From the NCBI GenBank assembly GCA_003162415.1, contig PMOL01000005.1:341836-405835 (forward strand): DNA of 64,000 nt. The letters run 5' to 3'. Each line of letters opens with the position of its first letter. Positions within the stretch are counted from its first letter, which is position 1. The position numbers were made by a program, and so were the translations under genes. Positions 37,675 through 47,068 of this stretch are shown here, in pieces. The notes beneath the pieces are model-generated. The model saw nothing but the letters and a program-made list of their open reading frames with translations. It had not been told where the DNA came from and made no database searches. This stretch comes from Candidatus Dormiibacterota bacterium. GTDB lineage: Bacteria; Chloroflexota; Dormibacteria; Aeolococcales; Aeolococcaceae.

Positions 37675-38903
37675 TGTCGCCTCACGGCCTCGACGGGCTG
37701 CAGCAGCGACGCTCGAACCGCGGGATAGAGCCCTGCGCCCACGCCGATCACCAACGCTACCGCTGCAGCGATGAGTATGGCGAAGCCGGTGATGACCGGC
37801 GCCGGCAGGTCCGTCAGGACGTCGCCCATGAATGTCGCACCGCCGTACCCCAGCGCGATACCCGCGATGGCGCCGAGCACCGCGAGCAGGAGGGCTTCGA
37901 TGAGGAACTGGCCGAGGATGTCCTCCCGACTGGCGCCCACGGCGCGGCGCACCCCGATCTCATATGCGCGCTCACCGACGGTCGCGAGCATGAGGCTCAT
38001 GATGCCAATCCCGCCGGTGAGCAGCGCGATGACTGCCACCGCACCGAGCATCCACTGCATGACAGTGCCCACTCGCTCGGCGCTGGCCACGAGGTCCTGC
38101 TGAGTTTGCACGGTGAAGTCTGCGAGCGCAGGGTCAGTGATTTGGTGCTGTCGGAGCAGGGTGTTGGTGACCTCTGCGGCCACATTCGAGGTCGTGCTCG
38201 GGCTCGTTGCCTGCACAAGGATCTGCTGGATCTGGGACAAGTTGCCAGGAAGAACCTCATCCCAGAGGGTCGTGATCGGCATGACCACGAGATCGTCCTG
38301 ATTCAACGTGCCGGAGTACCCGCGTGGCGCGTACTCGCCGATGACCTTGAACTGCTGCGTGTTGATGAGAACGGTCTGGCCGATCGGATTGACAGTTGGA
38401 AAGACCTCTCTGGCCACGGTCTGGCCGAGGATGACGACGGGCTGCGCGGCATTGATCGCAGCCGGACCGAACTGCAGCCCCTGGCTCAGCGTGTAACCGC
38501 GTGCGGCCCCGAACCCCGGCGTGCTGCCCAAGACATCGGTCTGCCATACATGTGACCCCGCGACGACGTTCTCGTTGACGCCCGCGCTCGGGACGGCCTG
38601 AACCGCATCGGGAACATTGGCCGGGTTACTGAGCGCGTCAGCGTCACTGCGGGTCAGGCTCGACGTGCCGCCAATGCCTCGCTGGATACCTGATGAGGAG
38701 GGACCCGACGGAGTAACGACCACAAGATTTGCGCCGAGACCTTCGACCGACGCCTTCGCGGTGCTGCTCACTGCATGCGCTACGGAGACGAGCATGATTA
38801 CCGACGCGACGCCTGCCACGATGCCGAGGACATTGAGCGTAGCGCGCACCCAATGACGCGTCAGGCCGCGGAATGCGACCAGCATTGCGTCCCGGAGCTT
38901 CAT
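37671..38903 (-). CDS. MacB/FtsX-type ABC transporter permease
   Basis: MKLRDAMLVAFRGLTRHWVRATLNVLGIVAGVASVIM, TVGERAYEIGVRRAVGASREDILGQFLIEALLLAVLGAIAGIALG. Confidence 0.9.
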   Translation of the reverse strand: MKLRDAMLVAFRGLTRHWVRATLNVLGIVAGVASVIMLVSVAHAVSSTAKASVEGLGANLVVVTPSGPSSSGIQRGIGGTSSLTRSDADALSNPANVPDAVQAVPSAGVNENVVAGSHVWQTDVLGSTPGFGAARGYTLSQGLQFGPAAINAAQPVVILGQTVAREVFPTVNPIGQTVLINTQQFKVIGEYAPRGYSGTLNQDDLVVMPITTLWDEVLPGNLSQIQQILVQATSPSTTSNVAAEVTNTLLRQHQITDPALADFTVQTQQDLVASAERVGTVMQWMLGAVAVIALLTGGIGIMSLMLATVGERAYEIGVRRAVGASREDILGQFLIEALLLAVLGAIAGIALGYGGATFMGDVLTDLPAPVITGFAILIAAAVALVIGVGAGLYPAVRASLLQPVEAVRRQ

Positions 38904-39637
38904 CGCAGCGGCGTCCAGTCCGGAGCGGGCATCACCGCTGCCGCGGCAGCGCGATCGTCAGGCCGCACTGCTGCGCCGATCTCGTTGATGGTTCCGCTTT
39001 CGATGCGCACCACCCGTTGGGCGACGGCGGCAACCGACATGTTATGGGTGACCAGCACGATTGTCCGTGCCTGGTCATGCAGCTCGCCGAGGAGTTCCAT
39101 CACCTGCTCTGCGCTGTCGGGATCGATGCTGCCGGTCGGCTCGTCCGCCAGGATCAGCGCAGGGTCGTTCACGAGCGCTCGCGCAATCGCAACGCGCTGC
39201 TGCTCACCTCCCGACAGCAGGCTCGCCGGGTGGTCGGCGCGATGGTCCATGCCGACGCGCTCGAGGACCTTGGTCGTGAGGGCGCGGCGCTCTCGAGTCA
39301 CTCCCGCATACACCAGCGGCAGCTCGATGTTCTCGTACACCGTCAACTCGGGAACCAGGTTGAACATCTGGAACACGAATCCAATCGAGCGATTGCGGAT
39401 GCGAGAAAGCTTGGTGTCGTTCAGCGTGCTCGTGTCCTCGCCCAGGAACAGGAGGCGCCCTGAGGTTGGTTGATCGAGGCAGCCGATCAGATTGAGCAGT
39501 GTCGACTTCCCAGATCCGGATGGCCCTACGATCGCCATGAATTCACCGCGCTGGATCACCAGGTTCACGTCGCGCAGCGCCGTGACCGGGGCCGAAGCGC
39601 TGCCGTATGTCCTGCCGACCGATGCGAGCTCAATCAT
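38900..39637 (-). CDS. MacB/LolD-type ABC transporter ATP-binding protein
   Basis: GPSGSGKSTLLNLIGCLDQPTSG Walker A, LLSGGEQQRVAIARAL signature, LILADEPTGSID Walker B. Confidence 0.92.
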   Translation of the reverse strand: MIELASVGRTYGSASAPVTALRDVNLVIQRGEFMAIVGPSGSGKSTLLNLIGCLDQPTSGRLLFLGEDTSTLNDTKLSRIRNRSIGFVFQMFNLVPELTVYENIELPLVYAGVTRERRALTTKVLERVGMDHRADHPASLLSGGEQQRVAIARALVNDPALILADEPTGSIDPDSAEQVMELLGELHDQARTIVLVTHNMSVAAVAQRVVRIESGTINEIGAAVRPDDRAAAAAVMPAPDWTPLR

Positions 39638-39673
39638 GAATGCGACGCCACCAGACTCAACGTATCTGCGCGA

Positions 39674-40759
39674 TCACGTCGGAGAGGGCGAGGCTGCCGG
39701 CAGCTGAGTCCCCCCGGTCGGCGACAGCAGGACCTGCTCGCCCACTTGGAGGCCGGATTTGATCTCAGTCAGCGTGCTGCCAATCAATCCGATCTGGACT
39801 GTCGTTGCGTATGCCTGTCCGCTGGACCAGACGTCGACCTGGGTCTGGTTGTTGGGACCCGTGAACAGCGCAATCGAAGGCACTGCGAGCACGCTGTTCG
39901 CAGTGGCAACCGTCACACTGACCGATCCCGTCTGACCGTTTCGCAGCCTGGGGTCAGTCGTACTGAGTTGAATCTCGGCATAGTATTCGGAAACGCCGCC
40001 GACTTGTGTGGCGCTCGTCTCGATCGAGGCGACCTTCGCGGGAAACGCCGACCCGGGTAACGCGTCGACGCTGACGATCGCCGCCTGGCCCGACGTCAGC
40101 AGCACATCTTCGTTTTGGCTGAACGGGGCCCAGAAATCGAACTGTGCACTGTTGCCGATGACGATGAACCCGTTGGCGATCGCCGAGCCACCGTTACTCA
40201 CCGGGTTGGTGAAGCCGGAGTTTCCGGCGCTCACCGTATCGCCGACGATACCGTTGACCGCCAGGACGGTCCCTGTCTCGGGCGCCAACAGCTTCGTCTC
40301 GGCCTCATGCTGACGTGCGGTTGTCAGACTGACCTCAGCGTTGGCCAGCTGTGCTCTCGCCTGGGCTACCTGCGCGGCGGAACCGGTGGCTTGAGCCTGG
40401 AGGATCGCCGCATCGGCCGCGCTCACCGCGAATTCGGCAGCGCTCAACTCCTCCTGCTGCGTGCTGTCGTTGAGCGAGGCAAGGAGCTGATTTGCATTGA
40501 CCTTCTCACCGATGGATACGTTCACCGCCTGCACCTGTCCGGAGATCGTGAAGTTGACGTTCTCCAGGTTCCCGGGCTGGAGCACACCAGTAGCGGACGC
40601 GAGCTGATTGAAGGTCCGTGGTTCGACCGTCGCAAGTTGCGGGTTCACCTTCGCCTTGGTGAGGTGAGAGAGGAGGGCGGGTCCGAACGCGACGATTGCG
40701 AGGACCACCACCACTCCGGCGGCAATCAGGAGTCTACGAAGCAGCGTTTGCCTTCTCAT
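39674..40759 (-). CDS. MacA/HlyD-like periplasmic adaptor subunit
   Basis: N-terminal TM; GVLQPGNLENVNFTISGQVQAVNVSIGEKVNANQLLASLN lipoyl-like; LLAPETGTVLAVNGIVGDTV; RBS ggaagga upstream of 40759; ORF extends to 40804. Confidence 0.85.
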   Translation of the reverse strand: MRRQTLLRRLLIAAGVVVVLAIVAFGPALLSHLTKAKVNPQLATVEPRTFNQLASATGVLQPGNLENVNFTISGQVQAVNVSIGEKVNANQLLASLNDSTQQEELSAAEFAVSAADAAILQAQATGSAAQVAQARAQLANAEVSLTTARQHEAETKLLAPETGTVLAVNGIVGDTVSAGNSGFTNPVSNGGSAIANGFIVIGNSAQFDFWAPFSQNEDVLLTSGQAAIVSVDALPGSAFPAKVASIETSATQVGGVSEYYAEIQLSTTDPRLRNGQTGSVSVTVATANSVLAVPSIALFTGPNNQTQVDVWSSGQAYATTVQIGLIGSTLTEIKSGLQVGEQVLLSPTGGTQLPAASPSPT

Positions 40760-40882
40760 GTCGATCTGTCCTTCCCTCGCCGCGACCGGCTCATCCGACT
40801 TCAACGCAACTCGTTGCCACTCTCGAGCGGCCGTTCACAACCCAAAACCAAGTACTCCGAGATCGCTCCTGAAGCCTAACGA

Positions 40883-41731
40883 TCATACACCATGCGTTCC
40901 GACGCCACTCCCTGGAGCGACCGGATTTGAATCTGTCTCGATGGGATCAGCACGGGTCGCCAGGAAGGCTAAGACCCTCGTCGCAATGGATCGTTTGCAG
41001 ATGAGGAGATCTGGCATGTATGGATTGGCCTGGTTATAGAGAAGCACCGATCCGTCGATGCGAGAGCAATGCAATCCCGCGGCCATTGCGACAGCCACGG
41101 GCGCGGCCGAATCCCACTCGTATTGACCGCCCGCGTGGAGGTAGATGTCGGCATCACCCGACACCACGGTCATTGCCTTGGCTCCTGCCGACCCCATGTA
41201 GACCAGCTCCGCGCCGAGGGCGGACGCAAGCTCCGTGACGATCAGAGGCGCTCGCGTCCGGCTCGCCACCATCCGAAGCGGTTGCGTGTCCGCGGGTGGG
41301 TCCGGGAATGAGCCGGCTGTGGTGAAGACGCGCCCTTGTGCCGGGAGCGCCACCGAACCGACAACCGGTTCTCCATCGACGCACAGGGCGACGTGGACGG
41401 CCCAGTCATCGCGTGGCGGTTCCCCGAATTCCCGGGTACCGTCAAGGGGGTCGATCACCCAGACCCGCTGGTGTCTCAGGCGCACCTGATCGTCCTTTCC
41501 CTCCTCCGACAGGATCGCGTCATCGGGGCGCAGCTCGGCGAGGCGACCCATGATCATCCGGTGGGAGCGGGCATCGCCCTCGTCGCGAAGCCATCGTTCG
41601 TCGGCGGAATCGGGCACCGAGTCTCGTAGCTCGATGAGGAGCTGTCCGGCCTCCGTTGCGATCTGCCGCGACACCTCATGATCACTCCAGGTCGATTCCA
41701 TGGGTGCCGCCTCGTCTTGATCTGTCTTCAC
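40883..41731 (-). CDS. CysQ-like 3'(2'),5'-bisphosphate nucleotidase / inositol-monophosphatase superfamily
   Basis: ILSEEGKDD, VWVIDPLDGTREFGEPPRDDWAVHVAL (DPLDGT metal motif), GGQYEWDSAAPVAVAMAAGLHCSRIDG. Confidence 0.82.
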   Translation of the reverse strand: MKTDQDEAAPMESTWSDHEVSRQIATEAGQLLIELRDSVPDSADERWLRDEGDARSHRMIMGRLAELRPDDAILSEEGKDDQVRLRHQRVWVIDPLDGTREFGEPPRDDWAVHVALCVDGEPVVGSVALPAQGRVFTTAGSFPDPPADTQPLRMVASRTRAPLIVTELASALGAELVYMGSAGAKAMTVVSGDADIYLHAGGQYEWDSAAPVAVAMAAGLHCSRIDGSVLLYNQANPYMPDLLICKRSIATRVLAFLATRADPIETDSNPVAPGSGVGTHGV

Positions 41732-41843
41732 TCGTCTCCTAGAGGGGTCGCGGTTGAGTTCTTAGGCCCGCCTAGCATATGATCACGCTCCATACGCCCC
41801 GAAGGTTTCAACGCGTGGCGGAAAAGGCACTGGAGGAGATCAC

Positions 41844-42698
41844 ATGGGCGTCCGGGCGGGAGGTCTGCTGCGTCGAGCCGGCGCACTCTTGATTCTGACT
41901 GCGGGCGTTTTCCTCTTCACCATCGGCATGTTGCCGGTACAAGCCGCGGCCCGGCACGCCAAGTCGGCACCGACGGCGCCTTCGTGTGGTCATCAAGCCA
42001 ACCTCAACGATCCGACCAACTCGACCAACAAGGTGCTGGAGAGCTACTGGTTCGCGATTGAGCATGCGGGCCAGACGACAACGGTATGCACGCTATTCGG
42101 CAACGTTTCTGCGGGGGACGTCGTCACAGGGCACTTCACCCTGATGCCTTCAACGCCGGCGCCCGGGGCCGCGGGACCCGAGATCACCCTGGTCAGCAAC
42201 ACCGCGTCGAGCAGCAGCACACAGCAGGCCCTGTTCGACTGCGCGAGCTACAGCGCAGGAGCCGATCCCACTACAGCTGGCGACCCCTGCCTCGCGGCGA
42301 CGACGCAGGTGCTCACGGTGCATGTGCCCGATTGCGCGTTCCAGGTTGATCTCATCTACGGCGAACCGCTGACCGCGATGACCATCGGCCAGTACCGTTC
42401 GGAGCATCGCTGGGTGGATGGACAGGTCGGTGACCGGTCGTCAGCGTGCACCTCTCCGACTCCCACACCTACTCCGACACCAACGCCGAGTCCCACCGGG
42501 TCGGTATCTCCCGCGACCAGCTCGCCAACTCCGGCGACCAGCTCGCCAACTCCGGTCGGTGGCGTCCAGGGCATCACGACTCCAGGGACGGGGTCCGGCG
42601 GGATCATGCTTCCGCTGATCGGCCTGGGGCTCGTCGGTCTCGGTATCGCAGCGATCGTGCGGAGCTCGCGTCGCTGGCCTTCGCCACCGACCCCGTAG
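41844..42698 (+). CDS. Secreted protein with Pro/Thr-rich stalk and C-terminal GVQGITTPGTG/TM/basic tail
   Basis: N-terminal signal peptide; PTPTPTPTPSPTGSVSPATSSPTPATSSPTPVGGVQGITTPGTGSGGIMLPLIGLGLVGLGIAAIVRSSRR. Confidence 0.75.
   Translation: MGVRAGGLLRRAGALLILTAGVFLFTIGMLPVQAAARHAKSAPTAPSCGHQANLNDPTNSTNKVLESYWFAIEHAGQTTTVCTLFGNVSAGDVVTGHFTLMPSTPAPGAAGPEITLVSNTASSSSTQQALFDCASYSAGADPTTAGDPCLAATTQVLTVHVPDCAFQVDLIYGEPLTAMTIGQYRSEHRWVDGQVGDRSSACTSPTPTPTPTPTPSPTGSVSPATSSPTPATSSPTPVGGVQGITTPGTGSGGIMLPLIGLGLVGLGIAAIVRSSRRWPSPPTP
42513..42554 (+). repeat. In-frame 21-bp x2 tandem repeat encoding ATSSPTP stalk
   Basis: GCGACCAGCTCGCCAACTCCG repeated twice directly. Confidence 0.85.
42561..42698 (+). 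other. Putative C-terminal protein sorting/anchoring signal (copy 2)
   Basis: GVQGITTPGTG identical to copy at 36057, followed by hydrophobic helix and SSRR tail. Confidence 0.55.
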
Positions 42699-42750
42699 CC
42701 CGTTTTCTCGCGTTGCACCCGAGCCTCGGGCTGAGGCGGCGCGCTCCGCG

Positions 42751-43752
42751 ATGAGCGATCCTGGAGCAGGCCGCGTCCTCGTCGTAAGCTCGCCGCGGTC
42801 CGGCAGCACCTGGACCCTGCGCGCGCTCTCGTGCGCCGAGGGAACGTCGTTCGTTCGTGAGCCGGACAACGTCGATACAGCCGCTTCGGTGCAGACGGGA
42901 GTGACGCGACTCGGGTTCGGCCCCTACCCGGTTCTCGAGGCCGGCGACGCTGCCCCCCAGTATGCGGCGCTGTGGGATCTCGCATTCCAGGGACGACGAG
43001 CCCTGGCATTGCGGCGCGGCTGGGGGCGGCGAGTGACGCGCGCCGTCTTTCGACTCCCGCGCCCGGTGCGCGATCCGCTGCTCAAAGTTGCCGCCCGCGG
43101 GCTCGGTGCGGTGGCCCCGCGCCGATCCCACGTCGTGGTGTCGTCGGTCATGGCCCACTTCTCGGTAGAGTGGATTTACGAGCGGTTTCACCCGAGTATC
43201 GTCGTGCTTCAGCGCGATCCTCTTAACATCGCGTCGAGCTGGCTACGTCTCAACGTCGACGCTTTCGACGTGCACAGCCGCCCGGCGATTGTGGAACGCC
43301 ACCTGCGCCCGCTCGGCGTCGAGCCTCCGCCGCATGGCGCCTCGAACGTGACGCTGGTCGGATGGTGGATCGGCGCGCTCGCGACCCAATTGGGGTCGCT
43401 GGTCGACCGGCATCCTGATTGGATTCTTGCCACTCACGAGGATCTCTGCGAAGCCGCGGAGACGCGCTTCGGTGATCTCTATGACCGCCTTGGGCTGATC
43501 TGGACGCCGGAAACCGAAACGTATCTCCGTGAAGGCGGCTACATCGAGCCGCTCTTTCGAGGAGGAGAGAACACCTTCACCGCGTCCGCCGTGGGCATCG
43601 ACGAGGCGAGCCGTGTGCGGCGCGAGCAGGTAGACGCCTGGCGCACGCGGCTCACTCCGGACCAGCAGTCGGAGCTGCGCACGATTCTCGCGACATTCCC
43701 CAATCGCGGGTGGGTCAGGCCTCGCGAAGCCTCATCTGCCCGACCATCCTGA
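42751..43752 (+). CDS. Sulfotransferase family protein (subfamily B, copy 1)
   Basis: VLVVSSPRSGSTWTLRALS, EPDNVDTAAS, GFGPYPVLEAGD, VVLQRDPLNIASSW. Confidence 0.82.
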   Translation: MSDPGAGRVLVVSSPRSGSTWTLRALSCAEGTSFVREPDNVDTAASVQTGVTRLGFGPYPVLEAGDAAPQYAALWDLAFQGRRALALRRGWGRRVTRAVFRLPRPVRDPLLKVAARGLGAVAPRRSHVVVSSVMAHFSVEWIYERFHPSIVVLQRDPLNIASSWLRLNVDAFDVHSRPAIVERHLRPLGVEPPPHGASNVTLVGWWIGALATQLGSLVDRHPDWILATHEDLCEAAETRFGDLYDRLGLIWTPETETYLREGGYIEPLFRGGENTFTASAVGIDEASRVRREQVDAWRTRLTPDQQSELRTILATFPNRGWVRPREASSARPS

Positions 43753-43788
43753 ACCAAGGCGGCGGCACCGCTGAGTCCCGCGCGGCGG

Positions 43789-44508
43789 TCAGCTCGACGA
43801 TGCGGTGCGGAGCTGCGTCGTCGTCGACGGCACGTCGGCTGAGCCGGCGTATCCGGGCCCCGGCCCAATCGAGATGTTGCCGCCGTCGACGACGACCTCG
43901 GTGATCGATCCTCTTCCGAGCGGCACGCGCCAGTTCTCGCCGGCGAGGTTGAGGATCGACGACATCACAAGCCGGATCATGACCGCGTGCGAGATCGCAA
44001 CGATGCTCTCCCCCGCATGTCGTCCCCCCATCAACCGGATGGCTTCGAGCATCCGATCCTGCGCCTGGTTGAGCCGCTCCCCGTTGGGACAGACGGCGTC
44101 GAGCGGCGACTTCCGATACAGGTTGAAGGCGATCGGGTCGTACATCGCCGCCTCGTCCGATGTCATGCCTTCCCACACGCCGTAATCGAGATTGATGAGA
44201 CCGTGCAGCATGCGAATGTCAGGGACGCCAGCCGCGTCCGCAATTATTTGCGCCGTGGCGATGGTGCGCCGAAGCGGACCTGTGTAAACGGCGGTGATGC
44301 CGCGAGGTCCGAGGAACCGAGCAGCATCCACGGCGTCCTGATACCCCTGCGCGTCAAGAGGAATGTCCCGCCGGCCCCGATACCGGTTTTCGACGTTCAT
44401 TGTCGTCGTGCCGTGGCGCACGAGGTACAAGAGGCACGGTGCCGAGTCCGTGTGTACGCGCGGCAACGCAACGCGATCGCCGACGGGTGAAGGCTGTTCG
44501 TCAACCAT
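43789..44508 (-). CDS. Histidine phosphatase family (phosphoglycerate mutase-like) protein
   Basis: LYLVRHGTTTMNVENRYRGRRDIPLDAQGYQDA, YTGPLRRTIATAQIIA, ISHAVMIRLVM; start inferred. Confidence 0.87.
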   Translation of the reverse strand: MVDEQPSPVGDRVALPRVHTDSAPCLLYLVRHGTTTMNVENRYRGRRDIPLDAQGYQDAVDAARFLGPRGITAVYTGPLRRTIATAQIIADAAGVPDIRMLHGLINLDYGVWEGMTSDEAAMYDPIAFNLYRKSPLDAVCPNGERLNQAQDRMLEAIRLMGGRHAGESIVAISHAVMIRLVMSSILNLAGENWRVPLGRGSITEVVVDGGNISIGPGPGYAGSADVPSTTTQLRTASSS

Positions 44509-44687
44509 TGCTGGTCCTCGGGTTGCCGTTAGCGCGCGGACCCCGGACGGAATGTGGAGCAAACCCCGCGGCAGCGTACACGCCACCGCGCAGCATGTTG
44601 AGATGCCTCACCTTGAACCCCCTAGCCTGTAGCAGCCCACCCTCTTCGAGGCCCTGAGCATAGCGTGCCGAAGGCGCCGTGGCAAGC

Positions 44688-45662
44688 TCAAACCTCGACG
44701 GGTGGCACCCCCCAGGCGCCCAGGGGGAGGTCTTCAAGCACCGCGCGCGCCTCGGCGACCTGCGCGGGCGCGAGGCGGCGTTGATACTGCGTCGCCTGCT
44801 GCATCCGCCGGCTCGTGCCGTCCGCCGCGGCCGTCTGCTGATTTGGGTGTGATCGTGGATTGGCACCGGTGACGACGAACGCCGGGTCATCGGCGGCCTC
44901 GAGGTATGCCTTGACTCGCGGCGTCCACGGTAACCCGAGTTGAGCGAACAGCGAGGTGAACCCTTCGTACGGATCATTTGACAGATCGTCGTGCGAGATC
45001 ACGATCCATTCCGGGTGTCGCTCCGCACTCTCTCTGAGCGCGACGGTGAGCACGCCCACCGTCCAGGCGACCTGGCCGACTCGCGACAGGCCCCTTGCAG
45101 GCTGCCCGAGCCCGAGCGGTGAGAGCCAGAGACGCCGGACTGCCGGGTTGTCAAGTGGGTCTGGCTCGATATTGAGTGCCATCCAGCTGGAGACGATGTT
45201 AAGGGGATTGCGCCGCTGGATCACCACCCGCGGGGCGTACCGCTGGGCGATCCATTCCAGGGAGAACCCGCAGTTCGCTGACTTGACGATGACGTGAGGC
45301 TGACGCTGTGGCACCGTCAGCGCGATGGTTTGCGCCAGCACCGCGACCCCGTGATCGCGAAATGCGGCAGGCGATTTGGAGAGTCCACGGCCGAGCCTCC
45401 GGGCCGAAGGAGACCGGCTCCATGGCCAGCCTCCGGCGAACGCGAGATCCCACACCATCGAGTACCACGAGGATGCCTCGCCCTCGTCGAGTGCGGGGTA
45501 CTCGCCGAGCCTGTTCCGGACGACGGTGCCCAGAATGTCCGTGTACGGGCTGTCCGGCTCGAATACGTTGTGAATCCCCGGCGACTGGCCAAGCACATTG
45601 GCCACCCAGGTCGAACCGCACCGGTGCGTGCCGGCGATCAGGATCCGCATACTGGATCGCAT
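44688..45662 (-). CDS. Sulfotransferase family protein (subfamily A, copy 2)
   Basis: MRILIAGTHRCGSTWVANVLGQSPG, EPDSPYTDILG, WYSMVWDLAFAGGWPW, VIQRRNPLNIVSSW. Confidence 0.82.
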   Translation of the reverse strand: MRSSMRILIAGTHRCGSTWVANVLGQSPGIHNVFEPDSPYTDILGTVVRNRLGEYPALDEGEASSWYSMVWDLAFAGGWPWSRSPSARRLGRGLSKSPAAFRDHGVAVLAQTIALTVPQRQPHVIVKSANCGFSLEWIAQRYAPRVVIQRRNPLNIVSSWMALNIEPDPLDNPAVRRLWLSPLGLGQPARGLSRVGQVAWTVGVLTVALRESAERHPEWIVISHDDLSNDPYEGFTSLFAQLGLPWTPRVKAYLEAADDPAFVVTGANPRSHPNQQTAAADGTSRRMQQATQYQRRLAPAQVAEARAVLEDLPLGAWGVPPVEV

Positions 45663-45817
45663 GCTAGTCGAGAGGGATTGCCGGGCGGTTCCTTCTCAGT
45701 GACCTCTCATTCCATCGTGGTGACGAACTTGACAGCATGGAGGTCGGGGAGCGCGCTGCGGGCTGACGCGGCGTAGACCCGCGTCGAGAGTCCAGTCAGC
45801 GCATTCTGGGAAGGATC

Positions 45818-46957
45818 ATGGCCAGTTTTGACGCGGCGCTGAGAAGGCCACACCGTCGCGCGACACTCGGCATCGCCGTCGTCGCCGCGCTCAGCTCGTC
45901 GCTCGCGGTGGCGTGTGGGTCCCCTCCGCCCGCCACATCGAGACCGTCAGCGAATCCCACCGCGTCAAGTGGTGGCATGTACAGCGTCACGTCGTACGGC
46001 GCACGCGGAGATGGTCAGAGCGACAACACCACGGCATTTGGGGACGCCATCCAGGCTGCCGAAGCGGCCGGAGGCGGCGTCGTGTATGTACCTGCGGGCA
46101 AATACCTGTTCAACGCGTCCAAGACCGGTACGGGCGGATCCATCGTGATCGACGGGACGGCACCGATCACGTTGGAGGGCGCAGGCCGTGACCAGACCCG
46201 TCTCATCGAAGGCAAGGCGAATAAGGGGCTCCTCGGGGTGCACATCGACCACAGCATCGTTGAGGACCTGACGCTTGACACCCAGACGTTCAGCGGCGGT
46301 GCTGCGCTCTTCGTCCAGGCAAACGATACGAGTCTCCTGAACACGACCATCCTCGGCGGTCCAAACCATTTCGCGATCTACTACGCTGGCCCGAAGGGCG
46401 CGAAACCCCTGGCGCCGAGCTACAACACGGGCAACGTCGTCAACAATCTCATTCTCAATGAGCTGGACTGCAACGACGGATTCTCGTGGAGCTTCCAGCA
46501 GAACAGCTCGATCACCAACGTCGCCCACACCGGCTCGCGACTTGCGCTCTATGTCGACCAGTCGACGACTGTGACCGATTACCGGTACACACCGGGCGCG
46601 CAGCAGTGTGGCGCCCGCAACGGCTTCTGGCTGACGCCACCCGCTGACAACATCACGATCACCAACTTCACCAGCAGCGGCGAAGGCGGCAAGGTGGGCA
46701 TCATCGGCGCGAAAGGCGTTGGCAAGGTGGCGAAGAATGTGACCGTTCGTGGCCTGACCATGACCGCCAGTAGCGGTTACACGCTCACCATCGGCGACGT
46801 GAGCAATCTCTTGCTCACCGACTCCAACCTCGGTCACAACAACATCGTGATCGATGCACAGGCGATCGCTGAAGGGACGGTATCCCACTGCACCTATGGT
46901 CAGATGGTCCGGAGCGGGGCGCCCTCGGCGCAGGTACACCTGGCGGTCGTGAGCTAG
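45818..46957 (+). CDS. Secreted lipoprotein-like right-handed parallel beta-helix protein (pectate-lyase superfamily fold)
   Basis: Lipobox-like LAVACGS; YSVTSYGARGDGQSDNTTAFGDAIQAAEAAGGGVVYVPAGKYLF. Confidence 0.8.
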   Translation: MASFDAALRRPHRRATLGIAVVAALSSSLAVACGSPPPATSRPSANPTASSGGMYSVTSYGARGDGQSDNTTAFGDAIQAAEAAGGGVVYVPAGKYLFNASKTGTGGSIVIDGTAPITLEGAGRDQTRLIEGKANKGLLGVHIDHSIVEDLTLDTQTFSGGAALFVQANDTSLLNTTILGGPNHFAIYYAGPKGAKPLAPSYNTGNVVNNLILNELDCNDGFSWSFQQNSSITNVAHTGSRLALYVDQSTTVTDYRYTPGAQQCGARNGFWLTPPADNITITNFTSSGEGGKVGIIGAKGVGKVAKNVTVRGLTMTASSGYTLTIGDVSNLLLTDSNLGHNNIVIDAQAIAEGTVSHCTYGQMVRSGAPSAQVHLAVVS

Positions 46958-47068
46958 TCGACGCCGCTTGGGGAGGTTCGCTCCGTTCGGTGCCCTTGAC
47001 GGCCTATGGGTGCGGGCCACATACTTACGACTTCGCTGTGTGCCTCAGGTGAAGGAGGGGCCGCAGCT

